A DNA stretch of 64,000 nt from Desulfobacterales bacterium (GCA_024637225.1 JAGXFP010000017.1:62001-126000), one strand, 5' to 3'; positions 9,985 through 19,023 are shown, counted from the first letter of the stretch. Notes: generated from the sequence alone by a model not told the origin. Numbers and translations are program-made.

Positions 9985-10503
9985 ATGAAGAAAATCACCG
10001 TTTTTATGATTACCGGGTTGACCGCATTATTCATGGCTTCCCCCCTGTTTGCCATGGATGACGCCACTAAAGGCGACAGAAGCGAAGCTCAGCAGATGAG
10101 TATGAAACAACAGGCCGGCAACGTTAAGTCGGCTCAGGATCTTCTGGGAATGAACGTGGTTTCCCAGACTGGTGAAGAGGTCGGAACGATTCAGGATATC
10201 AAACTGGATATTCAATCCGGCCGCATCGGTTATGTGAGCCTCGCCCAAGGCGGCGTTTTGGGTATGGGTGAAGAAACCACACCCATACCGCTGAATGCCT
10301 TAAATTTTGAAGCCGACCAAGAGCGGGCAACATTGACTGTAGATCAAAGCAAGCTCGACAATGCGCCGAAGCAGGCAGATTTGTCCGATCAAAGTTACCA
10401 GCGTGAATTGGAAACCCATTATGGCGTTTCTCCGATCTGGGAAGATGAGCAAAAGGAGGAGATGAAAGAGCTTGAGCCGATGAAAGATGATATGAAAAAA
10501 TGA
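9985..10503 (+). CDS. Secreted PRC-barrel domain protein
   Basis: Signal peptide MKKITVFMITGLTALFMASPLFA; PRC-barrel DLLGMNVVSQTGEEVGTIQDIKLDIQSGRIGYVSLAQGG. Confidence 0.88.
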   Translation: MKKITVFMITGLTALFMASPLFAMDDATKGDRSEAQQMSMKQQAGNVKSAQDLLGMNVVSQTGEEVGTIQDIKLDIQSGRIGYVSLAQGGVLGMGEETTPIPLNALNFEADQERATLTVDQSKLDNAPKQADLSDQSYQRELETHYGVSPIWEDEQKEEMKELEPMKDDMKK

Positions 10504-10616
10504 AGCCGCGAATCCTTAAGGGGATGAGCAATAGAAGTTAAGAGTTTCTTGTTAGTCCTGACCGTAAAATCTCTATACGCTAATTTTTCCTGAATTTAAT
10601 CGGTTCCCGCCGGACA

Positions 10617-10655
10617 GAAAAAAAAGGGGTGTCGTCAGGCGCCTCTTTTTTTTTA
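10617..10655 (+). terminator. Rho-independent terminator
   Basis: A-rich/GC hairpin followed by a long T tract (ggcgcctcttttttttt) downstream of the PRC-barrel gene. Confidence 0.55.
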
Positions 10656-10660
10656 TGGGT

Positions 10661-10787
10661 GGAATTCCGGGGGCACAATACAGAACTGCTCTTTTAGGGT
10701 CGGTTATATCCCGGCTTTCGAGGGCGCAAGACCCGATCGGTCATGAATTCCGCTTTTTCCCGGAAGGCATCGCTGCCGCAGGGCCGG
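10661..10787. repeat. Direct repeat right of the PRC-barrel gene
   Basis: Second copy of the 9357-9484 repeat, same orientation. Confidence 0.85.
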
Positions 10788-10802
10788 CCGGTTCTCAGTT
10801 CA

Positions 10803-10960
10803 GGGAACACCATTCTCAACTATTGCCGCTCGCTTACGTGTACCAGCTGGGGTCGGACCAGGGCAACTCCTTGTTTGTCCATTTTAATTTCAATTATCCA
10901 CCAATTATGAGCCTTAGAACCACCTTTCCAGTATCAAAAAGCGATCTCTATGCCAAACCG
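10803..10960. repeat. Composite intergenic repeat, copy B
   Basis: gggaacaccattctcaactattgccgctcgcttacg...ggggtcggacca...ccttagaaccacctttccagtatcaaaaag. Confidence 0.72.
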
Positions 10961-11015
10961 GAAAGGGGATTGATTCGCTTTTGATTCTCCATCCACAAGA
11001 CTCAGATCGCATAAA

Positions 11016-11067
11016 AGTGTTTCTCGTTATTGACAAATTTACTATAATGCATATAATGAGAAACACT
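11016..11067 (+). promoter_or_regulatory. Promoter embedded in inverted-repeat operator of xre/abiEii-like module
   Basis: agtgtttctcgttat (11016-11030) / ataatgagaaacact (11053-11067), 15-bp arms with one mismatch; TTGACA 11030-11035, 16 bp, TATAAT 11052-11057; ATG at 11068. Confidence 0.8.
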
Positions 11068-11553
11068 ATGCCAGCAAAAGCGCCCGACATATCGAGAAAA
11101 TCCGCCGACAAGCTTGCCGCACTGGGAAACCGGATTCGCGCACAGCGCAAGGCGATGCAAATCAATGCAACCACCCTGGCGGAGGCCGCAGGGATGTCAC
11201 GTGTGACTTTGCATCGAATCGAGAAAGGGGAAGCCTCGGTAACGATGGGGGCTTATCTTAGTGCGGCAACAGCTTTGGGTCTGGAGTTAGGTATCATTGA
11301 AAATGTCGATTCTCAGCCCCCTGATAATCGTGATGGCATGATCCCGGCACGTATTCACCTGGCCGAATACCCGCAACTGAAGAAACTCGCATGGCAGGTG
11401 CAGGGTGTTGATTCGTTGACCCCTACTGAAGCATTAGACATTTACCGACGCAACTGGCGGCATCTGGATGTGAGTGCCTTGGAGCCGCAAGAGCGGCAGC
11501 TGATAGATGCATTGCAGCTGGGCTTTAATGAACAAATCGGTAACGATGTTTAA
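11068..11553 (+). CDS. XRE-family HTH regulator/antitoxin
   Basis: LGNRIRAQRKAMQINATTLAEAAGMSRVTLHRIEKGEASVTMGAYLSAATALGLEL. Start set at M30 of the track ORF because the promoter lies immediately upstream. Confidence 0.85.
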   Translation: MPAKAPDISRKSADKLAALGNRIRAQRKAMQINATTLAEAAGMSRVTLHRIEKGEASVTMGAYLSAATALGLELGIIENVDSQPPDNRDGMIPARIHLAEYPQLKKLAWQVQGVDSLTPTEALDIYRRNWRHLDVSALEPQERQLIDALQLGFNEQIGNDV

Positions 11554-12250
11554 ACGTCAACATCATCAAAAAATTGCCTATGCTCTCAGGGCTCTTAACG
11601 GCCCGCTCTTAAAAGAAAATCGGTGTTTGTTCGCCGGCGGGACGGTGATGGCACTAAGCTTCGGAGAATATCGGGAATCCCTTGATCTCGATTTTCTGGT
11701 GTCCGACATTGCTTGCTATCGAATCTTGCGGCAGTTGCTCACCGGTTCCGGAGGAATCGCTGCCATTGTCCGCGAAGGGGTTGGCCCCCTGGTCCAACAG
11801 AGGGAAATAAGAGCGGATCAATACGGGATCAGGACGGTTCTTGAGGTGGCGGGTCAACCAATAAAATTTGAGATTGTTCTGGAGGGACGAATAGAGCTGT
11901 CTCCCCCTGATGCCCGGGATGAAGTGTGTGGAATTGCAACCTTAACCCCTTTGGATATGGCTGCCAGTAAACTCCTGGCAAATTCGGACCGCTGGGCCGA
12001 CGAGGGGGTTTTCAATCGCGATGTGATTGATCTTGCTATGATGAAACCTTCATTGAAATTGCTTCGGCAGGCTGTAGAGAAGGCTGAAACAGCGTATGGT
12101 CAGGCCATTCAGAGAGACCTCAAAAAAGCTGTTAATCGCCTCCAGGAAAGGCCCGACTGGCTGGAACGCTGTATGGAGGCCCTGGCAATGTCCCAGCCCA
12201 AGGCTTTGGTGTGGAAAAACATTCGTTCACTTCTCAGAGTGGTTTCCTGA
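11546..12250 (+). CDS. Nucleotidyltransferase AbiEii/AbiGii-type toxin family protein
   Basis: LFAGGTVMALSFGEYRESLDLDFLVSD (GGT...RxSxDLDF); 8-bp overlap (ATGTTTAA) with the XRE gene. Confidence 0.85.
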   Translation: MFKRQHHQKIAYALRALNGPLLKENRCLFAGGTVMALSFGEYRESLDLDFLVSDIACYRILRQLLTGSGGIAAIVREGVGPLVQQREIRADQYGIRTVLEVAGQPIKFEIVLEGRIELSPPDARDEVCGIATLTPLDMAASKLLANSDRWADEGVFNRDVIDLAMMKPSLKLLRQAVEKAETAYGQAIQRDLKKAVNRLQERPDWLERCMEALAMSQPKALVWKNIRSLLRVVS

Positions 12251-12267
12251 TGAATTACCTGGCGCAC

Positions 12268-12400
12268 GGAGTCGGACCACGATAACTAACTGAAAATACT
12301 TTTATTTGTCCATAAAAAGAGGCCTTTTCAGGTCTTAGAGGCCATTTTTCGGCATCAAAAAGACTTCTCTTAGCTTTATTTCCTAAACCCCGAATGAACA
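12268..12400. repeat. Composite intergenic repeat, copy C
   Basis: gtcggacca...tttgtccat...tcttagaggccatttttcggcatcaaaaagacttctcttagctttatttcct.ccccgaatgaac; matches copy A 3' half closely. Confidence 0.75.
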
Positions 12401-12475
12401 AGGGGCCGCTTTTACCTTTCTGGAGCAAGTCAAATAGCTATTGAGTATTTCTCATTGATTTTACCTCGTCCTGTT

Positions 12476-12509
12476 GTTATTTTAGGATATGGCATTAAAC
12501 TAAAATAAC
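12476..12509 (+). promoter_or_regulatory. Inverted repeat upstream of fic
   Basis: gttattttag (12476-12485) / ctaaaataac (12500-12509), perfect 10-bp arms with 14-bp spacer. Confidence 0.6.
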
Positions 12510-12533
12510 CGTAAATCTTATTTTAAGTTCGCA

Positions 12534-13721
12534 GTGAAACGAGAACTCCAGGGTCAATATATTACGGTATCGACTGTGGGGGAAAGAGTGGAAGCCTTTG
12601 TGCCGACTCCTCTTCCGCCGTCACCTCCAATTCAGTGGTCGCCGGAACTGCGGGCTAAATTTGACCAGGCCCTGCTGGCCCTTGGTCGATTGGACAGTGT
12701 TTCTTCTTTATTACCGGAGACTTCTCTCTTTTTATACATGTACGTCAGGAAAGAAGCTGTTCTTTCTTCGATGATAGAAGGAACACAGTCGTCTTTATCC
12801 GACCTTCTTCTGTTCGAGCTTGATCAGGAGCCGGGAGTTCCGCTCGATGATGTCCAGGAAGTGAGCAATTATGTTGCCGCCTTGTACCATGGGTTATCAC
12901 GATTGAATGAAGGTTTTCCTCTCTCTCTGAGACTTATAAAGGAAATACATAGTGTTTTGTTGACTAAAGATCGTGGCGGCAACCAGACCCCCGGCGAGTT
13001 TAGAAGCAGTCAGAACTGGATTGGAGGCACTCGTCCTGGAAACGCTGCTTTTGTTCCACCACCGCCTGAGCAGGTAATGGAGTGCATGGGCAAATTGGAA
13101 CTGTTCCTGCATGACCAACCCGGGCTGACACCGGTTCTGTTGAAAGCGGCACTTGCCCATGTTCAGTTTGAAACCATCCACCCGTTTCTGGATGGGAATG
13201 GTCGCCTCGGTCGACTGTTGATTACCCTGCTTTTATGCGAACAAAAAGTGCTGAAAACACCTATGCTCTATCTGAGTCTCTACTTTAAAACCCACAGACA
13301 ATATTACTATGAATTGCTCAACAATGTACGATTGACTGGGGACTGGGAAGCCTGGCTTGATTTTTTCGCCGAGGCTGTCAGCTTTACCGCTGCCCAGGCC
13401 GTAGAGACCGCTCAACAACTGCATGATCTCTCAAGTAAAGATCGTGACAAGATTGGCGGTCTTGGCAGAGCCGCAAGCTCTACATTGAAAGTTCATCGTG
13501 CCTTGCTGGAGCATCCAATTTCCACTGTAGACCGGTTGGTCAAGGAAACGGGTATCACTGCCGCTACGGTCAATAAATGCATGCGGCACCTGGAACGTAT
13601 CGGTATAGTCCGGGAGTTGACGGCTCAAAAGCGTAACCGCTTATTTAGCTACCATCGGTACGTGGGCATAATGAATAAGGGTACGGAGTCGCTACCTGCC
13701 GGAAGCTCCACAAATTTCTGA
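12534..13721 (+). CDS. Fic family protein with N-terminal Fic_N/DUF4172-like region
   Basis: Fic motif HPFLDGNGRLGRLL; N-terminal inhibitory motif SSMIEG (SxxxEG). GTG start. Confidence 0.92.
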   Translation: MKRELQGQYITVSTVGERVEAFVPTPLPPSPPIQWSPELRAKFDQALLALGRLDSVSSLLPETSLFLYMYVRKEAVLSSMIEGTQSSLSDLLLFELDQEPGVPLDDVQEVSNYVAALYHGLSRLNEGFPLSLRLIKEIHSVLLTKDRGGNQTPGEFRSSQNWIGGTRPGNAAFVPPPPEQVMECMGKLELFLHDQPGLTPVLLKAALAHVQFETIHPFLDGNGRLGRLLITLLLCEQKVLKTPMLYLSLYFKTHRQYYYELLNNVRLTGDWEAWLDFFAEAVSFTAAQAVETAQQLHDLSSKDRDKIGGLGRAASSTLKVHRALLEHPISTVDRLVKETGITAATVNKCMRHLERIGIVRELTAQKRNRLFSYHRYVGIMNKGTESLPAGSSTNF

Positions 13722-13890
13722 ACTCGCGATCATGAATCGGTCAGATCAGTTCGACCGGACGGATCGGACCGATTAAAAAATCACGGCCAGGGATTGGCCG
13801 CAAGCAGTTGACCTATCTGCTCTTTCCTTTTTAACCGAAAAAGAAACTTCAAAGGGCGGGACGATTAGTTGCGCCCCGCCGGTCTATTTA

Positions 13891-15522
13891 TTAACCAAGT
13901 ATACTTTTCAGGTCCTCTTCAGGTGTTTCTGCAATTGGCATGATATTGAAATTTTCAACCAGGACATTCAAGACTGCCGGTGAAATGAATGCCGGCAGGG
14001 AAGGGCCAAGGCGAATATCTTTAATGCCAAGGTGGAGCAGGGTCAGAAGAATAGCTACCGCTTTTTGTTCATACCAGGAAAGAATCATGGATAGAGGGAG
14101 TTCGTTTACTTCGCATTCAAAGGCATCCGCAAGGGCAACCGCTATCTTTACGGCTGAATATGCGTCGTTACACTGACCGACATCCAGCAGCCGGGGGATG
14201 CCGCCGATATCGCCAAGCTTTTTATCAAAGAAGCGGAATTTACCGCACGCCAGGGTCATAACGACACAATCGCCGGGGACCTTTTCAACGAATTCGGTAT
14301 AGTAGTTACGACCTGGCTTTGCACCGTCGCACCCGCCTACTAGAAAAAAGTGCCTAAGGGCCTTGCTCTTGACAGCTTCGATTAGTTTGTCCGCAACACT
14401 AAGGACTGTATCGCGACCAAAGCCGACGGTAACCGCGCCTTTATCGGCATCATCAGTAAATCCATCCATGGCAAGGGATTTATTGATGACCGGGGTGAAA
14501 TCCTTATTGGCAATATGCGTGCAGCCCGGCCAGCCCACTAACCCGGTGGTAAAGACCCTCTCTTTATAGTCCTCTTTGGGTTTTTGAATACAGTTTGTCG
14601 TAAACAGAATGGCGCCGGGGAAATGAGGAAATTCCTTATGCTGGTTCTGCCAGGCGGTGCCGAAATGGCCATAAAAATGCTCATGCTTTTTAAGTTCCGG
14701 ATAAGCATGGCAAGGGAGCATCTCACCATGGGTGTAGATATCGATTCCTTTTCCTTCCGTTTGCTTGAGGAGCAGTTCCAAATCCTTAAGATCATGGCCG
14801 GAAACGAGAATAGCTTTATTTTTTCGGTGCCCTAAAGGCACCTGGGTCGGTTGTGGCTGGCCATATGTACCGGTGTTGGCCGCATCCAGAAGTTCCATGG
14901 CGCGCAGATTTATTTCACCAGCCTTCATCACTGCCCCTACGCACTCATCAACCGTCAATCCCTTAGCCAGCGTGCCAACCAGGGCTTCATAGGTGAATCC
15001 GGCTACGGCATCGTCTTTCTGCCCTAAAATCCAGGCATGATCGGCATAGGCCCCGATCCCCTTAAGACCATAAAGGAGAGTTTGTTTCAGGGAGCGAATG
15101 TTTTCATCTTCATCCAATGAATTCACAAAGTCCAAGGCTTGTCCCTGTTCGACCAGGCTGCTCAAATTGCCGGCAGGAGTGAACGATGCCGCATCTTCCG
15201 TGAAATCGATCTTTCCACCGGCGGCCGCTACTTTTTCTTTCATGGCATTGCGCAGCGAGACGGTCTGGTTGATGAGTTCTATACATCTCTCGGAGTCAAA
15301 GTCCACATTTGTCAGTGTTGAAAAAAATGCCTGAAAGGTGAAATGATCGGTTTGATGATCAACGACGCCTTGTTGCCGACCTTCATGGGCAAATAAGGCT
15401 AAACCCTGGACGGCATGGACTAACAGGTCCTGAAGAGCGGCTACCTCTTCATTTTTCCCGCAAACCCCGATTTTGGTGCAGCCTTCACCTTTTGCGGTCT
15501 GCTCGCATTGGTTACAAAACAT
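13891..15522 (-). CDS. hcp: Hydroxylamine reductase / hybrid cluster protein
   Basis: MFCNQCEQTAKGEGCTKIGVCGKNEEVAALQDLLVHAVQGLALFAHEGRQQGV; full-length Hcp pattern. Confidence 0.96.
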   Translation of the reverse strand: MFCNQCEQTAKGEGCTKIGVCGKNEEVAALQDLLVHAVQGLALFAHEGRQQGVVDHQTDHFTFQAFFSTLTNVDFDSERCIELINQTVSLRNAMKEKVAAAGGKIDFTEDAASFTPAGNLSSLVEQGQALDFVNSLDEDENIRSLKQTLLYGLKGIGAYADHAWILGQKDDAVAGFTYEALVGTLAKGLTVDECVGAVMKAGEINLRAMELLDAANTGTYGQPQPTQVPLGHRKNKAILVSGHDLKDLELLLKQTEGKGIDIYTHGEMLPCHAYPELKKHEHFYGHFGTAWQNQHKEFPHFPGAILFTTNCIQKPKEDYKERVFTTGLVGWPGCTHIANKDFTPVINKSLAMDGFTDDADKGAVTVGFGRDTVLSVADKLIEAVKSKALRHFFLVGGCDGAKPGRNYYTEFVEKVPGDCVVMTLACGKFRFFDKKLGDIGGIPRLLDVGQCNDAYSAVKIAVALADAFECEVNELPLSMILSWYEQKAVAILLTLLHLGIKDIRLGPSLPAFISPAVLNVLVENFNIMPIAETPEEDLKSILG

Positions 15523-15543
15523 GGTTTGAACCTCCCATTTTTG

Positions 15544-15570
15544 AATTCAAATTTATGCATATTTTGAATT
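15544..15570. promoter_or_regulatory. Palindrome upstream of hcp
   Basis: aattcaaatttatgcatattttgaatt: near-palindrome just upstream of the hcp RBS. Confidence 0.5.
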
Positions 15571-15956
15571 ATCTATTAACCTGAAGGGCGGATGCAAATT
15601 ATAATTTCATGCGGCTCTGCCCATCAACCCATGCCGATGAGGATGTGCGTAAAAGTAAATGTTCGATTTATCAAGGGTTTATTGGAGCAGAGCTTCGGGG
15701 GGATGCCATACCAATTGTCGGCACTTGTTAATTATTCAAGGGGGGAACTGGGCATATTTGAATTTGGCCAACCTGTCAGCAACCTTTAAATAAATCAACG
15801 ATTACAGCAAGGTAATTGGCTCACGGGCCAATGAATTGGTTTGTAAATCATCATAAATTACTAAAAAATCAGTAAATATAAAAGCCGATTAGGTTTTCTC
15901 TGTTGTAATCGCGTGTAATAGAATAAGTATTTCAGGAAAACAAGGGAGGTAAACAA

Positions 15957-16358
15957 ATGGAATGGGATGAAAATTGCGAACACGGGATCGAATGGCAAGA
16001 CAACCAACACAAAGAGCTCTTAGAAAAGATAAATATACTGCTTGAATCAGTCGCAATTGGCAAGGAAGACAAAGAAGAATTTCGTCAAATTCTCATATTT
16101 ATTTCCGGATACATCAAAGATCATTTAACGGAAGAAGAATATTACATGAAAAAACATGGTTATCCCCGGCTGGATAATCACATCAAGGAGCACCAGAAAT
16201 TCACTGAGGATTTTAATATTATTCTATCGGTATTTAAGTACGAAGGAATTGAATCTTCTGTGGAACTGCTTAATAAGCTTACCACTTGGTTTTTTAATCA
16301 CACCCAAACTACTGATAAGCTGCTCGCCAAATTCCTCAAAAAATACGAAACAAGTTAG
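15957..16358 (+). CDS. Bacteriohemerythrin
   Basis: HGIEWQDNQHKELLEKIN...HLTEEEYYMKKHGYPRLDNHIKEHQKF...WFFNHTQTTDK hemerythrin ligand pattern. Confidence 0.92.
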   Translation: MEWDENCEHGIEWQDNQHKELLEKINILLESVAIGKEDKEEFRQILIFISGYIKDHLTEEEYYMKKHGYPRLDNHIKEHQKFTEDFNIILSVFKYEGIESSVELLNKLTTWFFNHTQTTDKLLAKFLKKYETS

Positions 16359-16841
16359 TACCTTATAACCCTATAACTGTCGCATCTAGCTCGTTATTTT
16401 CCGCGCCTATTCGTTGCGGCTTCAGTTTCATAGTGCTGCTATGCGCCTTCTGCCACGCCTCGCCGTCACGAAAAATCCCTGCGCAATTGTGCGAAATTCA
16501 AAGTTCTGCGAGGTGCCAGCCGTTGAGGATAAGGCAATTAAAGCAATGCTACAAGCGGGCTGTCCGCAACGTCGGCTGGGTCCGCGCCTGTTCACCTTGA
16601 TCTCGGAGGTGGCCATCGGCCGGCTATAGTTATATGGCAATGACCGCTCGAATATGGTCCTTGGGGTATTAACCCCGAAACAGAAGTCGGTCCGTAGGGG
16701 ACTTGGTTCCTGCTTGTTGCGCCCATCCATAAAAAAAAATGGGGGGAATATCTCCCCCCATCCCCCCCGAATCTTTTCAACGCCTTAATCCTTAACCCCT
16801 GAAATCAAATTTGAGGGTGGTATGAAGGCCTGCCGTAGTTG

Positions 16842-16967
16842 CTATATTGCCGGAGTCCCGGTCTTCATCTTAAGTTTCCTGACAGCAAGAAGGGTTGCCA
16901 TAATAACCGGATAGATAAAAAGAGTTCCAACCGTAAATGAGATTGCCAGCCAAAATAATATTTCCAT
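16842..16967 (-). CDS. Small single-TM hydrophobic protein (41 aa)
   Basis: MEILFWLAISFTVGTLFIYPVIMATLLAVRKLKMKTGTPAI; ggagg RBS 6 nt upstream; below the ORF-track length cutoff. Confidence 0.5.
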   Translation of the reverse strand: MEILFWLAISFTVGTLFIYPVIMATLLAVRKLKMKTGTPAI

Positions 16968-17800
16968 GATATCCTCCATTCCTTTAGGTCTTTGCAGGAG
17001 GGGTTTTGTAACAAAGTAACCCGACTTGCACCTGGTTCTTATTTTTAATAGTAATCATTACGGTGTGGCCCGTCAAAACATTTCTACCACAATGTGGGAT
17101 ATTTTTAGGCCCGGGCATCGACCAGCCGCTTACCCGAGCGCCCGGAACCCGCACGGAAATCGCGGACCTGAACTCGCGGGGCATTACTGGGCATATGCCG
17201 CCTGATAAAGCAAGGAAGGCCGGGGGCCGATGATTATCGAAAGAAGCGGGAAATGGCTCCATAAGATAATTACCCCTTCTTGCGGAAAACAGGAAAACCC
17301 CAAAAGAGCTTATCCTTTTCGGCTTTCCATACAGCGATTTTGCCATAAGGGGCTGGGCCTGGGGGCTCGACAATCATCCCGGCGCTCGAATTTCCGGGCG
17401 GCTTATTTTGTTGTTTTCAGCTTGGCTGCAACAAATTATTTGCCAAACGGTATATTTGGGTTAGATTGGTTCCGGTGTGGTTTCCGGAGGAGTTGGTCCG
17501 GGTTATGACAGGGCACAATTTGGAAAAAAGGAAATCTGGAAATTCATCGCCCCCTGGGAGTGAATTTCGTCGGGAAAATTTGCCGGCGGCGCCACAAAAT
17601 CTTAAAATGAAGTTGTTGTGAATGGGACAAAGCACCGTGGAATGTGTAACTCCTGAAGATTTCGGCTTGCCTCGGTGCTTTAACCCTCGGAAATGACGAG
17701 AGAATTTGCAGCAACGCCGGAGCCGGCGATTTATGCCCTTTAGGGTGCTTTTTGCGACGCCATCAAGTTTTTAACTGATCTCTATGGGAGGATCGGGGAC

Positions 17801-18994
17801 ATGTTGAAGTATCAGACAGCCGCGGGCTTGATTCGCGGTTTGACCAGTGGCGCAGTGACGCTCGCCGGGATTGAAGAGTGCGACCGCCTCCTGGCCGAGT
17901 ATCCCGACAATCCCCGCGTCACCAGACTGATGGCCGATTTCCTGAAAAAGGAGCGCTCTTACATCAAGGCCGGCAGGGCATACCGCGCGACTTATCGGCT
18001 GTTCATGGCGGAAGGCGAGACCCTCCAGGCCCTGGCCGCCCTGCTTGAGTTGTGGGATATCTTTACCCCCGCCCCCCGCGATTATCGCAGCCTCCATTCG
18101 CACCTGCGCCGGAAAAAATCCCATAATTCGGCAATCTCCGAGTGTTTCGCCACCATGTCCTATCCTGAATTGCGCGCCACGATTTCCCGCCTGGAGAAGA
18201 TCAGGGTCAAGGCCGAGGAAGTCATCCATGAGGCCGGCGAATCGGAGGATGCGCTTTACTTTGTGATCTCCGGGGAACTGGTCAAATCATCGCCGGAGGC
18301 CGGCAGCGACGAAACCGGGGAGATCAGGTTTCTGAAGGCGAACAATCATTTCGGCGACGACCACTCCTTCGAAAAGCGGGGGACGGCGACTTATCGAATT
18401 ACCGCCGCCGGAGCCGCCGAGCTGCTGAAGATAAGCAAGGATGACTTCCGGGTCCTTTGCGGCGAGTACCCGGAGCTAAAACTGGGCGCCAGAAAACTGA
18501 TCAAGTACCAGCAGATCCCCGAAGAGGAGAAACCGGATAAATTCTTCCGGAAAACCTCGCGGCGCCATTTGACCATTCCTTTAAGCCTCGATATCTTCGA
18601 TCCCGATCCCGGTCTGAGTCCCTTGGCCGCCAAAGGTTTCTCCAGCGATATTTCCCTGGGCGGCGCCTGTGTGATCGTCGATCCGAAATACCGGGATATT
18701 CCGGTCGAGGATCTGTTGGACCGGAAAATCAGGCTCCGGATCGGTCTGCCGGACGAATCCATCGCCGTGTCGATCATGGGCCGGATCAGCTGGTTCAAGG
18801 AGACCGAGATCAAAGGGCGGCAGACCTGTGCTATCGGGGTGCAGTTTCAGAAAACTCCGCCGCGGCTGCAGGCCTCGATGATTGTCTTTGTCACCGCCCT
18901 GGGCTCGATCAACAGTTCCGCCACCAATTATTATCTTTCCCAGGACGAGATCGAGACCAGGGTTTCCAAGCCGGCTCAACAGGTCAACGGCTAA
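17801..18994 (+). CDS. Cyclic nucleotide-binding domain plus PilZ domain protein
   Basis: cNMP-like GESEDALYFVISGELVK...FGDDHSFEKRGTATYRITA; PilZ-like RRHLTIPLSL...SSDISLGGACV. Confidence 0.75.
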   Translation: MLKYQTAAGLIRGLTSGAVTLAGIEECDRLLAEYPDNPRVTRLMADFLKKERSYIKAGRAYRATYRLFMAEGETLQALAALLELWDIFTPAPRDYRSLHSHLRRKKSHNSAISECFATMSYPELRATISRLEKIRVKAEEVIHEAGESEDALYFVISGELVKSSPEAGSDETGEIRFLKANNHFGDDHSFEKRGTATYRITAAGAAELLKISKDDFRVLCGEYPELKLGARKLIKYQQIPEEEKPDKFFRKTSRRHLTIPLSLDIFDPDPGLSPLAAKGFSSDISLGGACVIVDPKYRDIPVEDLLDRKIRLRIGLPDESIAVSIMGRISWFKETEIKGRQTCAIGVQFQKTPPRLQASMIVFVTALGSINSSATNYYLSQDEIETRVSKPAQQVNG

Positions 18995-19023
18995 ACGGTA
19001 AAACTTTACTTTCCGGCTTTATC

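Noticed and set aside
16378-16640. ORFs on both strands at 16.4-16.8 kb
   Set aside because: No domain or start-site support; looks like noncoding or repetitive sequence not duplicated in this window.
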